Shown: in pieces, positions 55,067 to 64,000 of the stretch
Numbering within the stretch: position 1 is the stretch's first letter
How the letters are laid out: every line of letters begins with the position of its first letter
The notes under the pieces: model-generated
What the model saw: only the letters and a program-made list of their open reading frames with translations
Database searches by the model: none
Told to the model about the DNA's origin: nothing
NCBI GenBank assembly: GCA_964409905.1
Contig: CAYPET010000006.1
Span: 1 to 64,000 of the forward strand
Source: JAGNRR01 sp964409905
GTDB taxonomy: Bacteria > Bacteroidota > Bacteroidia > Chitinophagales > Chitinophagaceae
Length of the DNA: 64,000 nt
Direction of reading: 5' to 3'
Made by a program: the position numbers and the translations under genes

Positions 55067-56029
55067 TTAATTACCTTGAGCCGTCTTGAATTCTTTCAGC
55101 GCTGCGGTTAGTTTCGGTACCACTTCAAATGCATCACCTACAATGCCGTAGTCTGCTGCCTTGAAAAACGGTGCTTCCGGATCTTTATTGATTACCACAA
55201 TTGTTTTAGAACTATTTACACCAGCCAAATGCTGAATAGCCCCACTGATGCCAACCGCTAAGTACAAATTTGGACGAATCGTACCACCTGTTTGACCAAC
55301 ATGCTCATGATGCGGTCGCCAGTGACTATCAGCAACAGGACGGCTACACGCTAATGTCGCTCCAATCGAAGCTGCCAAATCTTCCAAGATACCCCAGTTT
55401 TCGGGCCCTTTTAATCCACGACCGCCGCTAACTACCAACTCCGCTTCGGTTAAAGGAGCCGTATCGCCACTCAAGGTATTAGCAGTTTGATTCGTTATGC
55501 TATTGTCAGAAACAGCCACATCTAAATGTTCTTGCCCACCGGCTTTTTGGTTTTCACTAATGCCAACAGAGTTGGGTGTGATACAAATGATTTTTCTATC
55601 TGTATTGACTTTTACATGAGCAAAAGCTTTGCCACTAAAAACACTCTTCTTTATTTGACCATCGCCATCCGGTAAGGCTATTGCGCCGCTTACCATGCCC
55701 GCTTTCAATCGAACAGAAAGACGAGGAGCAATACCACGGGCAGTAACATTATCGCTAAAGACAATGGTGTTGGCACCACTTAGCTCAATCGCTTTTGCCA
55801 AGGCGTCCGTGTAGTTTTTTGAGTTAAAATTATTTAGCTCGGCTTGGCTGGAGTGATAAATTCTATCAGCGCCGTACTTCGCCAATTCCGAAGTATCGTT
55901 AACTGCGCCTAAAACAACTGCCGCACACTCAGTGCCCTGTTGCGCAGCTAACTGTGCGCCATAACTTACGGCCTCCAGGGCTGCTTTCTTAAATTTTCCG
56001 TTTTGCTGTTCTGCGAATACTAATACCAT
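55067..56029 (-). CDS. etfA: Electron transfer flavoprotein subunit alpha
   Basis: A 320-residue FAD-binding subunit of ETF, which accepts electrons from acyl-CoA dehydrogenases. The C-terminal FAD domain has SGGRGLKGPENWGILEDLA, CSRPVADSHWRPHHEHVGQT and GISGAIQHLAG. It is 3 nt after etfB, and the two plus the nuclease gene form one operon. Confidence 0.95.
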   Translation of the reverse strand: MVLVFAEQQNGKFKKAALEAVSYGAQLAAQQGTECAAVVLGAVNDTSELAKYGADRIYHSSQAELNNFNSKNYTDALAKAIELSGANTIVFSDNVTARGIAPRLSVRLKAGMVSGAIALPDGDGQIKKSVFSGKAFAHVKVNTDRKIICITPNSVGISENQKAGGQEHLDVAVSDNSITNQTANTLSGDTAPLTEAELVVSGGRGLKGPENWGILEDLAASIGATLACSRPVADSHWRPHHEHVGQTGGTIRPNLYLAVGISGAIQHLAGVNSSKTIVVINKDPEAPFFKAADYGIVGDAFEVVPKLTAALKEFKTAQGN

Positions 56030-56032
56030 GTC

Positions 56033-56776
56033 TTAAATCACTTTTGCTTCGTTATGTAATAAATCAACCAATTCCTGAACGTTTTCAGGATCAATTAAAC
56101 GCACACCGCCTTTAGCCAGTGGCAATTCGTATGAACTGATTGTTGTAAGCGCCTCTGTAGCCGATGCTTCCACGACGGTGAGTGGTTTTGTACGGGCGGC
56201 CATAATGCCACGCATGTTGGGTATACGGGCCTCTGCCATACCTTTTTGGCAAGAAACCACTGCCGGCAAGGCCACAGTAAGTGATTCCTTACCGCCGTCT
56301 ATTTCTCTTTCGAGCTGCAGCGCATTGCCCTCCGCATCCAGCTTGGTGGCGTTCGGCACAAATTGCATGTCCAGCGATTCGGCTATCATGGCCGGAACAC
56401 TACCATTATTATAGTCTATACTTTCTTTACCTGCCAAAATCAGGTCGTAGTTGTTTGCCTTGGCATATTCAGCAATTTGCATAGCCGTATTATAAGTGTC
56501 GGCATTATCCAAATTTATCCGAATGGCCTGCTCTCCGCCCAAAGCAAGGGCTTTGCGCATAATAGGCTCTACGTCGGCACCACCTACTGATATTAAATGT
56601 ACTTCAGATGCTATGCCATTTTCCTTTAATTCCAGAGCGCGCACAAGGGCGTACCATTCGTCATAAGGGTTTATAATCCACTGCACTCCATCCTCCACAA
56701 AGCGAGTATTATTGTCGGTAAACTGTACTTTTGTGGTCGTGTCGGGAGTCTTAGTTATACAAACTAATATCTTCAT
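56033..56776 (-). CDS. etfB: Electron transfer flavoprotein subunit beta
   Basis: A 247-residue ETF beta subunit, which carries the AMP site and pairs with the alpha subunit. It has VCITKTPDTTTKVQFT at the start, NPYDEWYALVRALELKE, ALALGGEQAIRI and the KESIDYNNGSVPAMIAESL loop. First gene of the operon with etfA and the nuclease. A TATATTTG box lies 17 nt before the ATG. Confidence 0.95.
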   Translation of the reverse strand: MKILVCITKTPDTTTKVQFTDNNTRFVEDGVQWIINPYDEWYALVRALELKENGIASEVHLISVGGADVEPIMRKALALGGEQAIRINLDNADTYNTAMQIAEYAKANNYDLILAGKESIDYNNGSVPAMIAESLDMQFVPNATKLDAEGNALQLEREIDGGKESLTVALPAVVSCQKGMAEARIPNMRGIMAARTKPLTVVEASATEALTTISSYELPLAKGGVRLIDPENVQELVDLLHNEAKVI

Positions 56777-56793
56777 TTTTTAAATTTAGAGTG

Positions 56794-56801
56794 CAAATAT
56801 A
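56794..56801 (-). promoter_or_regulatory. Promoter -7 box of the etfB operon
   Basis: Minus-strand TATATTTG matches TAnnTTTG, 17 nt before the etfB ATG, within the 35-bp gap shared with the divergent TPR gene. Confidence 0.4.
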
Positions 56802-56811
56802 AGGGTAGAAT

Positions 56812-57153
56812 ATGCAAGAAATAAATAATGCAAGCGAAAGTAGAATCGATAAATTGAAGAGCATGCTATCGTTGCAGGGTGACGATTGTTTTTTGTGGCA
56901 TGCCTTAGGTTTGGAGCATTTAAAAACTAAAGATTTGGAGCAGGCCATTTCGTGCTTTGAGAAAGTGCTGGCCATAGACGAAAATTATGTAGGCACATAT
57001 TATCATCTTGGATTGGCCCTGGCATCTGCCGGCAAAGATTCCAAAGCTGTTTTTGATAAAGGAATAAAAGTGTCGCGGGCTCTTAATGACAAACATGCAG
57101 AAAGCGAACTCCGCATGGCTTATGATGAGATTTTTGATGAGGAGTATGAGTAA
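56812..57153 (+). CDS. Small TPR protein
   Basis: A 113-residue protein of two to three tetratricopeptide units (DCFLWHALGLEHLKTKDLEQ, AISCFEKVLAIDENYVGTYY), without a signal peptide, so probably cytosolic. tilS starts inside its last codons (ATG 57146, stop 57151-57153), so translation is likely coupled. No specific partner is known. Confidence 0.75.
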   Translation: MQEINNASESRIDKLKSMLSLQGDDCFLWHALGLEHLKTKDLEQAISCFEKVLAIDENYVGTYYHLGLALASAGKDSKAVFDKGIKVSRALNDKHAESELRMAYDEIFDEEYE

Positions 57154-58510
57154 TAGTAATCTAGCCAAATCGGTTTCAAACTTTATTAGCACTTACAGCA
57201 ACATAGGCAATAGGCATGTTGTGGGAGTAAGCGGTGGTGCAGACAGTATGGTGTTGTTGGCGCTGATGTATGAACTGAAAATTCCTGTGATAGCGGTGCA
57301 TTACAATTTTATGTTGCGTGGCGCAGCGGCCGATCAGGATCAGCAGCTAGTGGAGGATTTTTGCCAGGCGAAAAGCATTCCTTTTTTTGCAAAAAGACAA
57401 GATGCCGCGGCCTATGCACAGCAAAACAAGCTGAGCATACAAGAGGCGGCGCGCGAAATGCGGTATGCATTTTTTAGAGAAATCATGCAGCAGGAAAATG
57501 CCCATAAAATCATTACAGCGCATCATGCAGACGATCAGGTCGAAACCGTTTTGCTGCAGTTGTTTCGCGCCTCCGGCCTCAAAGGCATGGCCGGTATGCC
57601 CGATGCTGAAAATGATATTTTGCGCCCACTGCTTCATACTTCAAAGGATGAAATTTATCAATTTGCCGCCGAAAACGATATTCCGTTCAGAGAAGATGCG
57701 TCCAATCAAACAGATAAATACCAGCGCAACTACGTGCGCAATAGCCTGCTACCACTTATTGAAGAGCGTTTTCCGCAGGCCCGGCAAAACATGTTGCAGT
57801 CGGCGCAGTATTTCAAAGAGGCTCAGCAATTGCTGCAGCAGCGCATGGCACAATTGAGGAAAAAGCTGTTGTTGCCCGGCCCTCATCAAAGTTGGAAGCT
57901 ACCCATTCGCAGCATCATGCATCTGACCGCCCGACAGACCATATTGTTTGAATTGTTTAGCGATTTTGGGTTGCGGCCCACCCAGCTTTCGGAGCTGATG
58001 AATTTATTGCAGGCCTCTAATGGCGCACGACTCGACCTGCAAGATTATGTCATATTTAAAGATCGCGATTTTTTACTGATACAAGCACAGCAAGCAGAAA
58101 AATCTGGCGATTTTTTTATACATCAAAGCGCCGGCACGTTGAGCATGCCGACAGGTAAGCTCAAATGGCAATTGGTCAACGAGCCGCTGGTATCGGTCAA
58201 GTACGACAGCAATATGGCTTACCTGGATGCCGCAGTTATCGACTTGCCTTTTCGAGTGCGACCGGTGAAAACTGGGGATTATTTTTATCCGTTGGGCATG
58301 ACGAAGAAGAAAAAAATCAGCCGCTACATGATAGACCGCAAGTTTTCGCCTTTGCAAAAAGAGCAGGCCATGGTGCTGGAAATGATACCTGAGCAGGGAA
58401 ATGGTAAAAAAAGACTGATGTGGCTGATAGGGGAGCGTATTGATAATCGTTTTCGCATTTCTGATAAAACCTCTTCCTATTACCTATTTCAGTATGAGCC
58501 AAATGTGTAG
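57146..58510 (+). CDS. tilS: tRNA(Ile)-lysidine synthetase
   Basis: A 454-residue enzyme that converts C34 of tRNA-Ile2 to lysidine so AUA is read as isoleucine; it is essential in most bacteria. The PP-loop motif VVGVSGGADSMVLLAL lies near residue 28, HHADDQVET further on, and the C-terminal TilS domain (FRVRPVKTGDYFYPLGMTKK) is present. ATG 57146 overlaps the TPR gene by 8 bp; starts upstream lack homologous sequence. GC-rich compared with neighbours (for example at 57800-58100). Confidence 0.95.
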   Translation: MSNSNLAKSVSNFISTYSNIGNRHVVGVSGGADSMVLLALMYELKIPVIAVHYNFMLRGAAADQDQQLVEDFCQAKSIPFFAKRQDAAAYAQQNKLSIQEAAREMRYAFFREIMQQENAHKIITAHHADDQVETVLLQLFRASGLKGMAGMPDAENDILRPLLHTSKDEIYQFAAENDIPFREDASNQTDKYQRNYVRNSLLPLIEERFPQARQNMLQSAQYFKEAQQLLQQRMAQLRKKLLLPGPHQSWKLPIRSIMHLTARQTILFELFSDFGLRPTQLSELMNLLQASNGARLDLQDYVIFKDRDFLLIQAQQAEKSGDFFIHQSAGTLSMPTGKLKWQLVNEPLVSVKYDSNMAYLDAAVIDLPFRVRPVKTGDYFYPLGMTKKKKISRYMIDRKFSPLQKEQAMVLEMIPEQGNGKKRLMWLIGERIDNRFRISDKTSSYYLFQYEPNV

Positions 58511-58587
58511 CTAATTGATAACTGTCAATCTTTCTGGTCTAATTGTGTCCGAACAGCACTGTAACTTTACGGTTTAAGTAAAAACGC

Positions 58588-61239
58588 ATGGATTACGAAA
58601 AACAGCTTCAAGAATTACGTTCAATTGAAAATCCACAAAAACGATTGCCGGCGCTAATTGATTTTGTGTTTGAATTGCGTCGGGTTGATGCTTCTAAGGC
58701 CATAATGGTTTGCAACGAAATTATAAAGGAGGCAAAAGAAGTGCATGATGAACTTTCTGAAGCTAGAGCCTATAACCATATTGGTTATTGCTATGCCTTG
58801 CAATCAGAATATCAACTTGGTTTAGCTTCTTTAGACAAGGCAAGGCGATTGGCCGTCAACCTGCGCGACAATGGTTTGCGGGCCCGAATTGCTAAAAATT
58901 ACGGCAGTATTTATCGCGATTTGGGACGCCTATCTGAGGCGTTTACACAATATGAGAAAGCGCTACGGCTAAACGAAAACCTGAACGAAGATAAAGAAAC
59001 AGCGGTTGTACTCTTGCAAATAGCCAATTTGCACTTGGATTTATATGAATACGAAAATGCCTTGGAATACGCTAAAAAGGCGCTGCCCTTGTTTGAAGGT
59101 GGCGGCGATAAAAATAGAATTGCCGAGGCGCACTATGCCTTAGGTAATATTTATTTTAAACAAGAAAACTTTGATCAGGCTAAAAAATCATACGAGGAAA
59201 TTCATAAATTAAGTAATGAGGATTCGTTGAATTTTATATTGGCCGAAGTTGGTTTGGGGAAAGTAGCTTATAAGTTGAATGATCACGAGCACGCTTTACA
59301 GCGCCTAAATAAGGGGTTAGTATTGGCTCAAAAACGCAATAATGCCGAGGGGTTCATTACCTCACATTACTATATAGGGCGTGTGTTGTGTGCACAAGGA
59401 AAATACGAAGAGGCCAAAACACACTTTAATATCGCCTATACCTCTGCTGTTGAACATTCCAGAAGGCATGATGTAATGAGTATTCATGGCATATTGGCCG
59501 AGTTGTATGAAACATTGCATAATTTACCGGAGGCCTACAAGCATCTGAAGGCTTATGAACAGCTCAAGGAAGAGATTTTTCAAGAAAACACGATAAATAA
59601 ACTACGTCACTTACAAACTAAGCAGGAGATTCAATTAGCTACCAAAGAAAAAGAGGTAGCCGAAAAAACGGCTACCTTGAAACAGCAGTTTATTGCTAAT
59701 ATGAGTCACGAAATTCGGACGCCTATGAACGCTATTGTAGGTATGAGCCGTATTCTATGGGAAAAAAATCCACGAGAGGACCAGAAGAAATATCTGAACG
59801 CCATTCGACAAAGTGCTGATAATCTGCTCATTATTATTAATGATATCCTCGATTTTTCAAAAATAGAAGCCGGGAAAGTGCGCATAGAACAAATCAATTT
59901 TTCGTTGAAAGATTGTTTGAAGAATGTGGTAAACATGCTGCGCATCAAAGCAGAAGAAAAGGGACTCGCGCTATGGTTTAATATGAAAGATAATGTTCCG
60001 GAAACCATAACCGGCGACCCAACACGGTTGACACAGGTGTTAATTAACCTCGTGGGAAACGCTGTAAAGTTCACCGAGAAGGGACAGGTAGACATCGAAG
60101 TATTTCTTGAAAAAGTAGAGGGTGAATTTCATTGTATACGGTTTCAGGTAATTGATACAGGCATTGGTATTTCGGAAGATTATGTAAACAAAATATTCGA
60201 AAGTTTTACTCAAGCCGGTACCGATCTGGCACGAAAGTATGGCGGCACAGGTTTGGGCTTAACCATATCTAAAGAGCTTGTTGAATTGATGAATGGTACC
60301 ATCAGTGTAAAAAGTAAATTAGGGGAGGGTACAACATTTGAGTTTTGCATTCCCTTTAAGATTCCTTCTGAATCGCATATTGATGAGACCTGCGATTTTT
60401 TTGAACTTTCAGATGAAGAACTGTTGTGTTTGAACAATGCCACTGTTTTGTTGGCTGAGGATAATGAATTTAATAGAATACTGGCCGAAGACGTATTGCA
60501 CGAAATAGCCCCAAATATGCGCATTTTGGCAGCCGAAAATGGCATTGATGTATTAGAAGTGCTCGAAAAAGAGAAGGGGCAGGTTGATTTGATATTGATG
60601 GATATTCAAATGCCAGTTAAAAATGGTTTGGAAGCTACCAAGGATATTCGAATTGAAAACAAGACGATACCTATTATTGCCATGACGGCCAATGTTATGC
60701 AGGATGATATAGAGAATTACTTGCTGAACGGCATGAATGATCATATACCAAAACCCTTTGATAAAGAGGATTTATTCACTAAAATGCTGAAATACTTGGA
60801 TAAGGATAAGATAATAAGCCATGCTGTGCATGGAATGCCAACTAAAGAAACAACTCAAAATGCCAGCACGCCCCCTACGGAACCTCTATATTCCGACTTG
60901 ATAGACGATACATTTTTGAATTCATTTACAGGCGGTAAACCAGACAAAATGAAAAAATATTTACAACTCTTTCAAGAGAATGCGCCCAAAATGATGGAAA
61001 AAATTTGGCACGGCATCAGCAATCAGGATTATGAAGAAATCAAAATAGGTGCTCACTCATTAAAGTCCCAATTGCGCTATTTGGGTGTGTCAGAGGAATT
61101 GTCGGGAGTTTTCGTGCTGGAGCAAGCCGGTCGCAACCACGATACTATGGAAAACATTGAAAAATTGTATCAAAAACTGCGGAATGTATTTAAACAAACG
61201 CTAGCTGAGGTAGAAAGACGAATTAGTCATTTGAGTTAG
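58588..61239 (+). CDS. TPR-hybrid sensor histidine kinase with receiver and Hpt domains
   Basis: An 883-residue cytosolic multi-domain sensor. Residues about 1-330 are TPR repeats (no signal peptide or transmembrane helix is evident), then a short coiled coil. HisKA follows with phospho-acceptor His374 (NMSHEIRTPMNAIVG), then the HATPase domain (NAVKFTEKGQVDIEV, KYGGTGLGLTISKELVELM), a receiver domain with phospho-acceptor Asp672 (LILMDIQMPVKNG) and a C-terminal Hpt domain with His823 (GAHSLKSQLRYLG). It therefore carries a complete phosphorelay except the output regulator. The TPR region probably senses a protein partner (inference). Confidence 0.93.
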   Translation: MDYEKQLQELRSIENPQKRLPALIDFVFELRRVDASKAIMVCNEIIKEAKEVHDELSEARAYNHIGYCYALQSEYQLGLASLDKARRLAVNLRDNGLRARIAKNYGSIYRDLGRLSEAFTQYEKALRLNENLNEDKETAVVLLQIANLHLDLYEYENALEYAKKALPLFEGGGDKNRIAEAHYALGNIYFKQENFDQAKKSYEEIHKLSNEDSLNFILAEVGLGKVAYKLNDHEHALQRLNKGLVLAQKRNNAEGFITSHYYIGRVLCAQGKYEEAKTHFNIAYTSAVEHSRRHDVMSIHGILAELYETLHNLPEAYKHLKAYEQLKEEIFQENTINKLRHLQTKQEIQLATKEKEVAEKTATLKQQFIANMSHEIRTPMNAIVGMSRILWEKNPREDQKKYLNAIRQSADNLLIIINDILDFSKIEAGKVRIEQINFSLKDCLKNVVNMLRIKAEEKGLALWFNMKDNVPETITGDPTRLTQVLINLVGNAVKFTEKGQVDIEVFLEKVEGEFHCIRFQVIDTGIGISEDYVNKIFESFTQAGTDLARKYGGTGLGLTISKELVELMNGTISVKSKLGEGTTFEFCIPFKIPSESHIDETCDFFELSDEELLCLNNATVLLAEDNEFNRILAEDVLHEIAPNMRILAAENGIDVLEVLEKEKGQVDLILMDIQMPVKNGLEATKDIRIENKTIPIIAMTANVMQDDIENYLLNGMNDHIPKPFDKEDLFTKMLKYLDKDKIISHAVHGMPTKETTQNASTPPTEPLYSDLIDDTFLNSFTGGKPDKMKKYLQLFQENAPKMMEKIWHGISNQDYEEIKIGAHSLKSQLRYLGVSEELSGVFVLEQAGRNHDTMENIEKLYQKLRNVFKQTLAEVERRISHLS

Positions 61240-61260
61240 AATGCCCGATCTTCTTGCCAA

Positions 61261-62037
61261 TTATTTTCCTTTGAAATTAGGTGCTCGTTTTTCAAGAAAG
61301 GCATTTACCCCTTCTTTGTAGTCGTATGTTTCGCCAGCTTCAGTTTGTAAATCCATTTCGCGCTGCAACTGCATATTAAGGTTATTTACGGCACTCTCAT
61401 TCAGTAATCTTTTCGTAAGACCGAGCCCCTTTGTGGGCATTGTGGCAAGTTTTGCAGCTAGTTCGGCTGTTTTTTGCTGAAAATCTTCTGTGGTAAACGT
61501 TTTATAAATCATGCCCATTTTTTCAGCTTCTTCAGCAGTTATGGCCTCACCCAGCATCATGAGCGCAGATGCACGCTGCCAGCCGATTAGTCTAGGCAAA
61601 AAATATGTACCAGCACTATCTGGGATTAACCCAATTTTACTAAAGGCTTGTATAAATGAGGCTTTTTCGGTAGCCACTACAATGTCACAACAAAGTGCAA
61701 TATTTGCACCAGCACCGGCTGCTACGCCATTTACTCCGCAGATTATAGGTTTCTCCATGGTGCGGATTTTTAAAATAATGGGGTTATAATGCTTTTCCAC
61801 AATTTCAGGAAGGTTTATTCCATTGTCATCTATGGCCTCACCTAAATCTTGTCCGGCGCAAAAGGCTTTGCCATTACCGGTTAATAGCACAGCCCGAACA
61901 TCTTCATTATTTGCACATTCGTCCAAGGCTTTTTGCAAGGATAGTGCCATTTCTCGGTTGAATGCATTGAATTTCTCTGGCCGATTGAGTGTGATTTGTG
62001 CAATACCGTTAATAATCTCGAGTTGTATTGATTCCAT
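61261..62037 (-). CDS. Enoyl-CoA hydratase/isomerase family protein
   Basis: A 258-residue crotonase-fold protein. The oxyanion-hole segments are KAFCAGQDLGEA and GVAAGAGANIALCCDIVVA; the acid region is KIGLIPDSAGTYFLPRLIG. The Asp in PDSAG, in place of the usual Glu of hydratases, resembles the PaaG-type isomerases that act on ring-epoxy-CoA in phenylacetate breakdown, so 2-(1,2-epoxy)-acyl-CoA isomerase is a candidate. No other paa genes are nearby. Confidence 0.85.
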   Translation of the reverse strand: MESIQLEIINGIAQITLNRPEKFNAFNREMALSLQKALDECANNEDVRAVLLTGNGKAFCAGQDLGEAIDDNGINLPEIVEKHYNPIILKIRTMEKPIICGVNGVAAGAGANIALCCDIVVATEKASFIQAFSKIGLIPDSAGTYFLPRLIGWQRASALMMLGEAITAEEAEKMGMIYKTFTTEDFQQKTAELAAKLATMPTKGLGLTKRLLNESAVNNLNMQLQREMDLQTEAGETYDYKEGVNAFLEKRAPNFKGK

Positions 62038-62181
62038 ATACTTTTTTTACAAAAAAAAATGATTTTTACCCAACTTACCAAACAAAAGTCACGTCTTGGT
62101 AAAAGAAGAGACCAAAAAGCATGAAATTATCCATTTGTGCGTATTTTTAAGGTCTATTTTTTAAAGATAGAAATAAAAGCT

Positions 62182-64000
62182 ATGAAACACATTTTAAGAA
62201 CATTTTTGGTATTAGCTATCATAGGTTGTTTTGCTTCACCATCGAAGGCATCGCATATTGCCGCAGCGGATGTTTATTATGAATATTTAAGTCCGTTGAA
62301 TTACCGGGTGCATTTGATTCTTTATCGTGATTGTTCCGGTGCTACTTTGGGTGCCACCACGCAAATGTCTGCAATTGATAGTAGTTGCAGCCAGACAAGT
62401 ATCTCATTTACGGTGGATACAAATGGTGTAAATGACCCTTGGAATGGTACTCCCCGCCATGGCATTTGTCCAAATCTGGTTTCTGCCAATCCTTGTACGA
62501 ATCCGCCTGCACAGTTTAATGTGTATCAATATTTTCACTATGCAGGGAATGTTACCTTGCCTTATGCATGCTCCGATTGGCGTTTTCGCTGGACGTTGTG
62601 TTGTAGAAACCCAAATTTGACAATCCCGGCAAATAGTACTTGTGTTTATGCTTTATTAAATAATACAGTTCGACCGAATAACTCTGTAAAACTGACGGCT
62701 GAGCCAATTCCATATATTTGTTTGAATCAACCGTTCCAATATTTGAATAGCCCTGTTGATCCTGACCTAGACTCTCTTGTTTTTGCAGCAACTCCAGCAG
62801 GGAATGGTACAAGCGCATTTAGCTGTACTCCATACAATCCATATAGTGCTAATTATTCTCCTACAAGTCCAATTGCTACTACAATGCCGGTTTCTGTAAA
62901 TCCTCCCGGATATTCAGTAGACCCATCGACAGGAACGGTTGCTTTTACTCCTACTATGATTGGCGAATTTGTGTTGGCCTTCACTGCAACAGAATATGAT
63001 TTTATTACGCAACAACGCGTGGGTCAAGTACAACGTGATGTTCAGGTGAGTGTTGTAGGTTGTACGACATTTCCACCTTCGCCTGTTGTAAATCCAAGTA
63101 CAAACACTTTAATACGAAATCTTCAAGGTGCGGTATTATTATCGTCTTCCCCAACAATTGTGATTGGGGTTTGCCCTGGCGAAACAATGTCGTTTGAAGC
63201 CGAAGGTAGGGGTGATACTGTGAACAACTTGGTTAAGACTTTTGCAAATAATAATGTTTCCGCAATTAACTCTACCTATACAAGTAATCCTGTTGGTGGG
63301 GGGAATCCGGTTGTTGGGACATTTACATGGACGCCTACCGCCTCTCAGATTGGTGATCATACAGTTATTATTTCATTTGTTGATTCAACATGTACTAACG
63401 GGCAACCAATTATTTTGCGTTCTAATATCGTAGTACTTATTAAAGTTCTACGTGGTGTGTCTGCTGGCCCTGATTTACCAGCGTGTTATAAAGGTGATTC
63501 AATAATCATTCCAGCCTTAGGTCCTGAAGATATTACACAGTGGACTTGGTCAGAACTTGGTGTTTCTGGTCCACCACATGGTATGAGCAATCCTAATGTA
63601 AAGAATCCTTATGTTCGTCCTGATCGAACAACGACATATGTAGTTACTACAAATGGTCAAACTGCCTGTAAGAGTAGTGATACAATAACGGTTTATATAG
63701 ATACTTCTGTTACAGTTCAGGGTAGTGCATCGCCAGCCGTGCTTTGTGAGCCAGGCTTGACAAATCTAACCGCTACACCATTTGGTCCGCCTCCTTCCTA
63801 TACTTGTGGTGTAGAAAATATTAACTGTGCCGGACCGACTGCTATGATTGGTTTTGGCGCGGGTTCAAATGCTGCTTTTAATGTTACACCTTTCTTGGGT
63901 AGTAACAATGGCGCTCGTTGCCAAATAATTTTTACACAAGCAGAATTGGCCGCCATGGGTTGGAACGGACCACGCAGAATAGACTCATTGAGTTTTAATA
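62182..64000 (+). CDS. Giant secreted protein, 5' part (runs off the window)
   Basis: ATG 62182 starts a frame open to the last base (606 codons, no stop). The signal peptide (KHILRTFLVLAIIGCFASPSKA) leads to SHIAAADVYYEYLSPLNYRV and LILYRDCSGATLGA, a domain found at the start of large Bacteroidota surface proteins (a HYR/gliding-protein N-terminus). Immunoglobulin-like segments follow, with GYSVDPSTGTVAFTPTMIGE, then DTVTVYI-like strands and ELAAMGWNGPRRIDSLSF near the end. T9SS cargo is likely, but the tail that would prove it is outside the window. Confidence 0.8.
   Translation, partial: MKHILRTFLVLAIIGCFASPSKASHIAAADVYYEYLSPLNYRVHLILYRDCSGATLGATTQMSAIDSSCSQTSISFTVDTNGVNDPWNGTPRHGICPNLVSANPCTNPPAQFNVYQYFHYAGNVTLPYACSDWRFRWTLCCRNPNLTIPANSTCVYALLNNTVRPNNSVKLTAEPIPYICLNQPFQYLNSPVDPDLDSLVFAATPAGNGTSAFSCTPYNPYSANYSPTSPIATTMPVSVNPPGYSVDPSTGTVAFTPTMIGEFVLAFTATEYDFITQQRVGQVQRDVQVSVVGCTTFPPSPVVNPSTNTLIRNLQGAVLLSSSPTIVIGVCPGETMSFEAEGRGDTVNNLVKTFANNNVSAINSTYTSNPVGGGNPVVGTFTWTPTASQIGDHTVIISFVDSTCTNGQPIILRSNIVVLIKVLRGVSAGPDLPACYKGDSIIIPALGPEDITQWTWSELGVSGPPHGMSNPNVKNPYVRPDRTTTYVVTTNGQTACKSSDTITVYIDTSVTVQGSASPAVLCEPGLTNLTATPFGPPPSYTCGVENINCAGPTAMIGFGAGSNAAFNVTPFLGSNNGARCQIIFTQAELAAMGWNGPRRIDSLSFN

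Overview
The window looks like one stretch of a Bacteroidota chromosome, probably a Chitinophagales- or Saprospiria-like gliding or surface-active bacterium (inference). Three things support this: giant secreted proteins with SprB-type repeats and a type B C-terminal sorting domain of the type IX secretion system (T9SS); families typical of the phylum (DUF4270, DUF6438, a stand-alone glycogen-synthase-like domain beside panC, M13 and M1 peptidases, bifunctional nuclease with a UVR tail); and promoters of the phylum's TTTG-N19-TAnnTTTG form, read directly from the sequence. I saw no rRNA, tRNA, CRISPR array, insertion sequence or phage gene. One run of 100 N (26939-27038) is an assembly gap.

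Layout. 1-1028 has no intact gene, only decayed coding traces, a short tandem repeat and the metK terminator. metK (minus) diverges from a first giant SprB-repeat protein (2447-8542), followed by a TPR lipoprotein and rpe. A zinc peptidase, radA, comF, a beta-helix lipoprotein, an SRPBCC protein and ruvB follow. Next come a DUF6438 lipoprotein, a small TonB-domain protein and an M1 peptidase fused to a probable outer-membrane barrel, convergent with trhO. From 22384 to 31672 lies a second giant protein: three large beta-helix modules, about 20 SprB repeats and a T9SS type B tail. It is cut by the gap, but a 90-nt fill would restore one frame.

The middle (31.8-40.2 kb) holds a cold-shock-domain protein, a DM13 lipoprotein, a twice-frameshifted gene, an M13 peptidase, a flippase, an OmpA-family porin with a consensus promoter, and a secreted protein whose start codon appears to be ATA. 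From 40.2 to 48 kb a minus-strand block carries leuS, an outer-membrane protein, prfB, a flippase-like protein, panD and panC. The plus strand then runs glycogen-synthase-like, DUF4270, glmS. After this come cob(I)alamin adenosyltransferase, a LolD/MacB-type ATPase, a diadenylate cyclase with an altered DGA motif, an etfB-etfA-nuclease operon, a TPR/tilS overlap, a TPR hybrid histidine kinase, an enoyl-CoA hydratase family protein, and the 5' part of a third giant secreted protein that runs off the end.

How the parts relate. Housekeeping genes (SAM synthesis, translation, DNA repair, pantothenate, amino-sugar synthesis, electron transfer) are interleaved with cell-surface genes. Several genes have a TAnnTTTG box only 4-8 nt before the start codon, which predicts leaderless or nearly leaderless mRNAs. 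GC content and codon use change abruptly at about 19.7-22.05 kb and 26.9-27.6 kb, suggesting recombination or, at the gap, a scaffolding problem. The leads most worth checking are the diadenylate cyclase DGA-to-NGA change, the radA leader terminator, the leaderless-promoter pattern, the peptidase-barrel fusion and the beta-helix/SprB giant.
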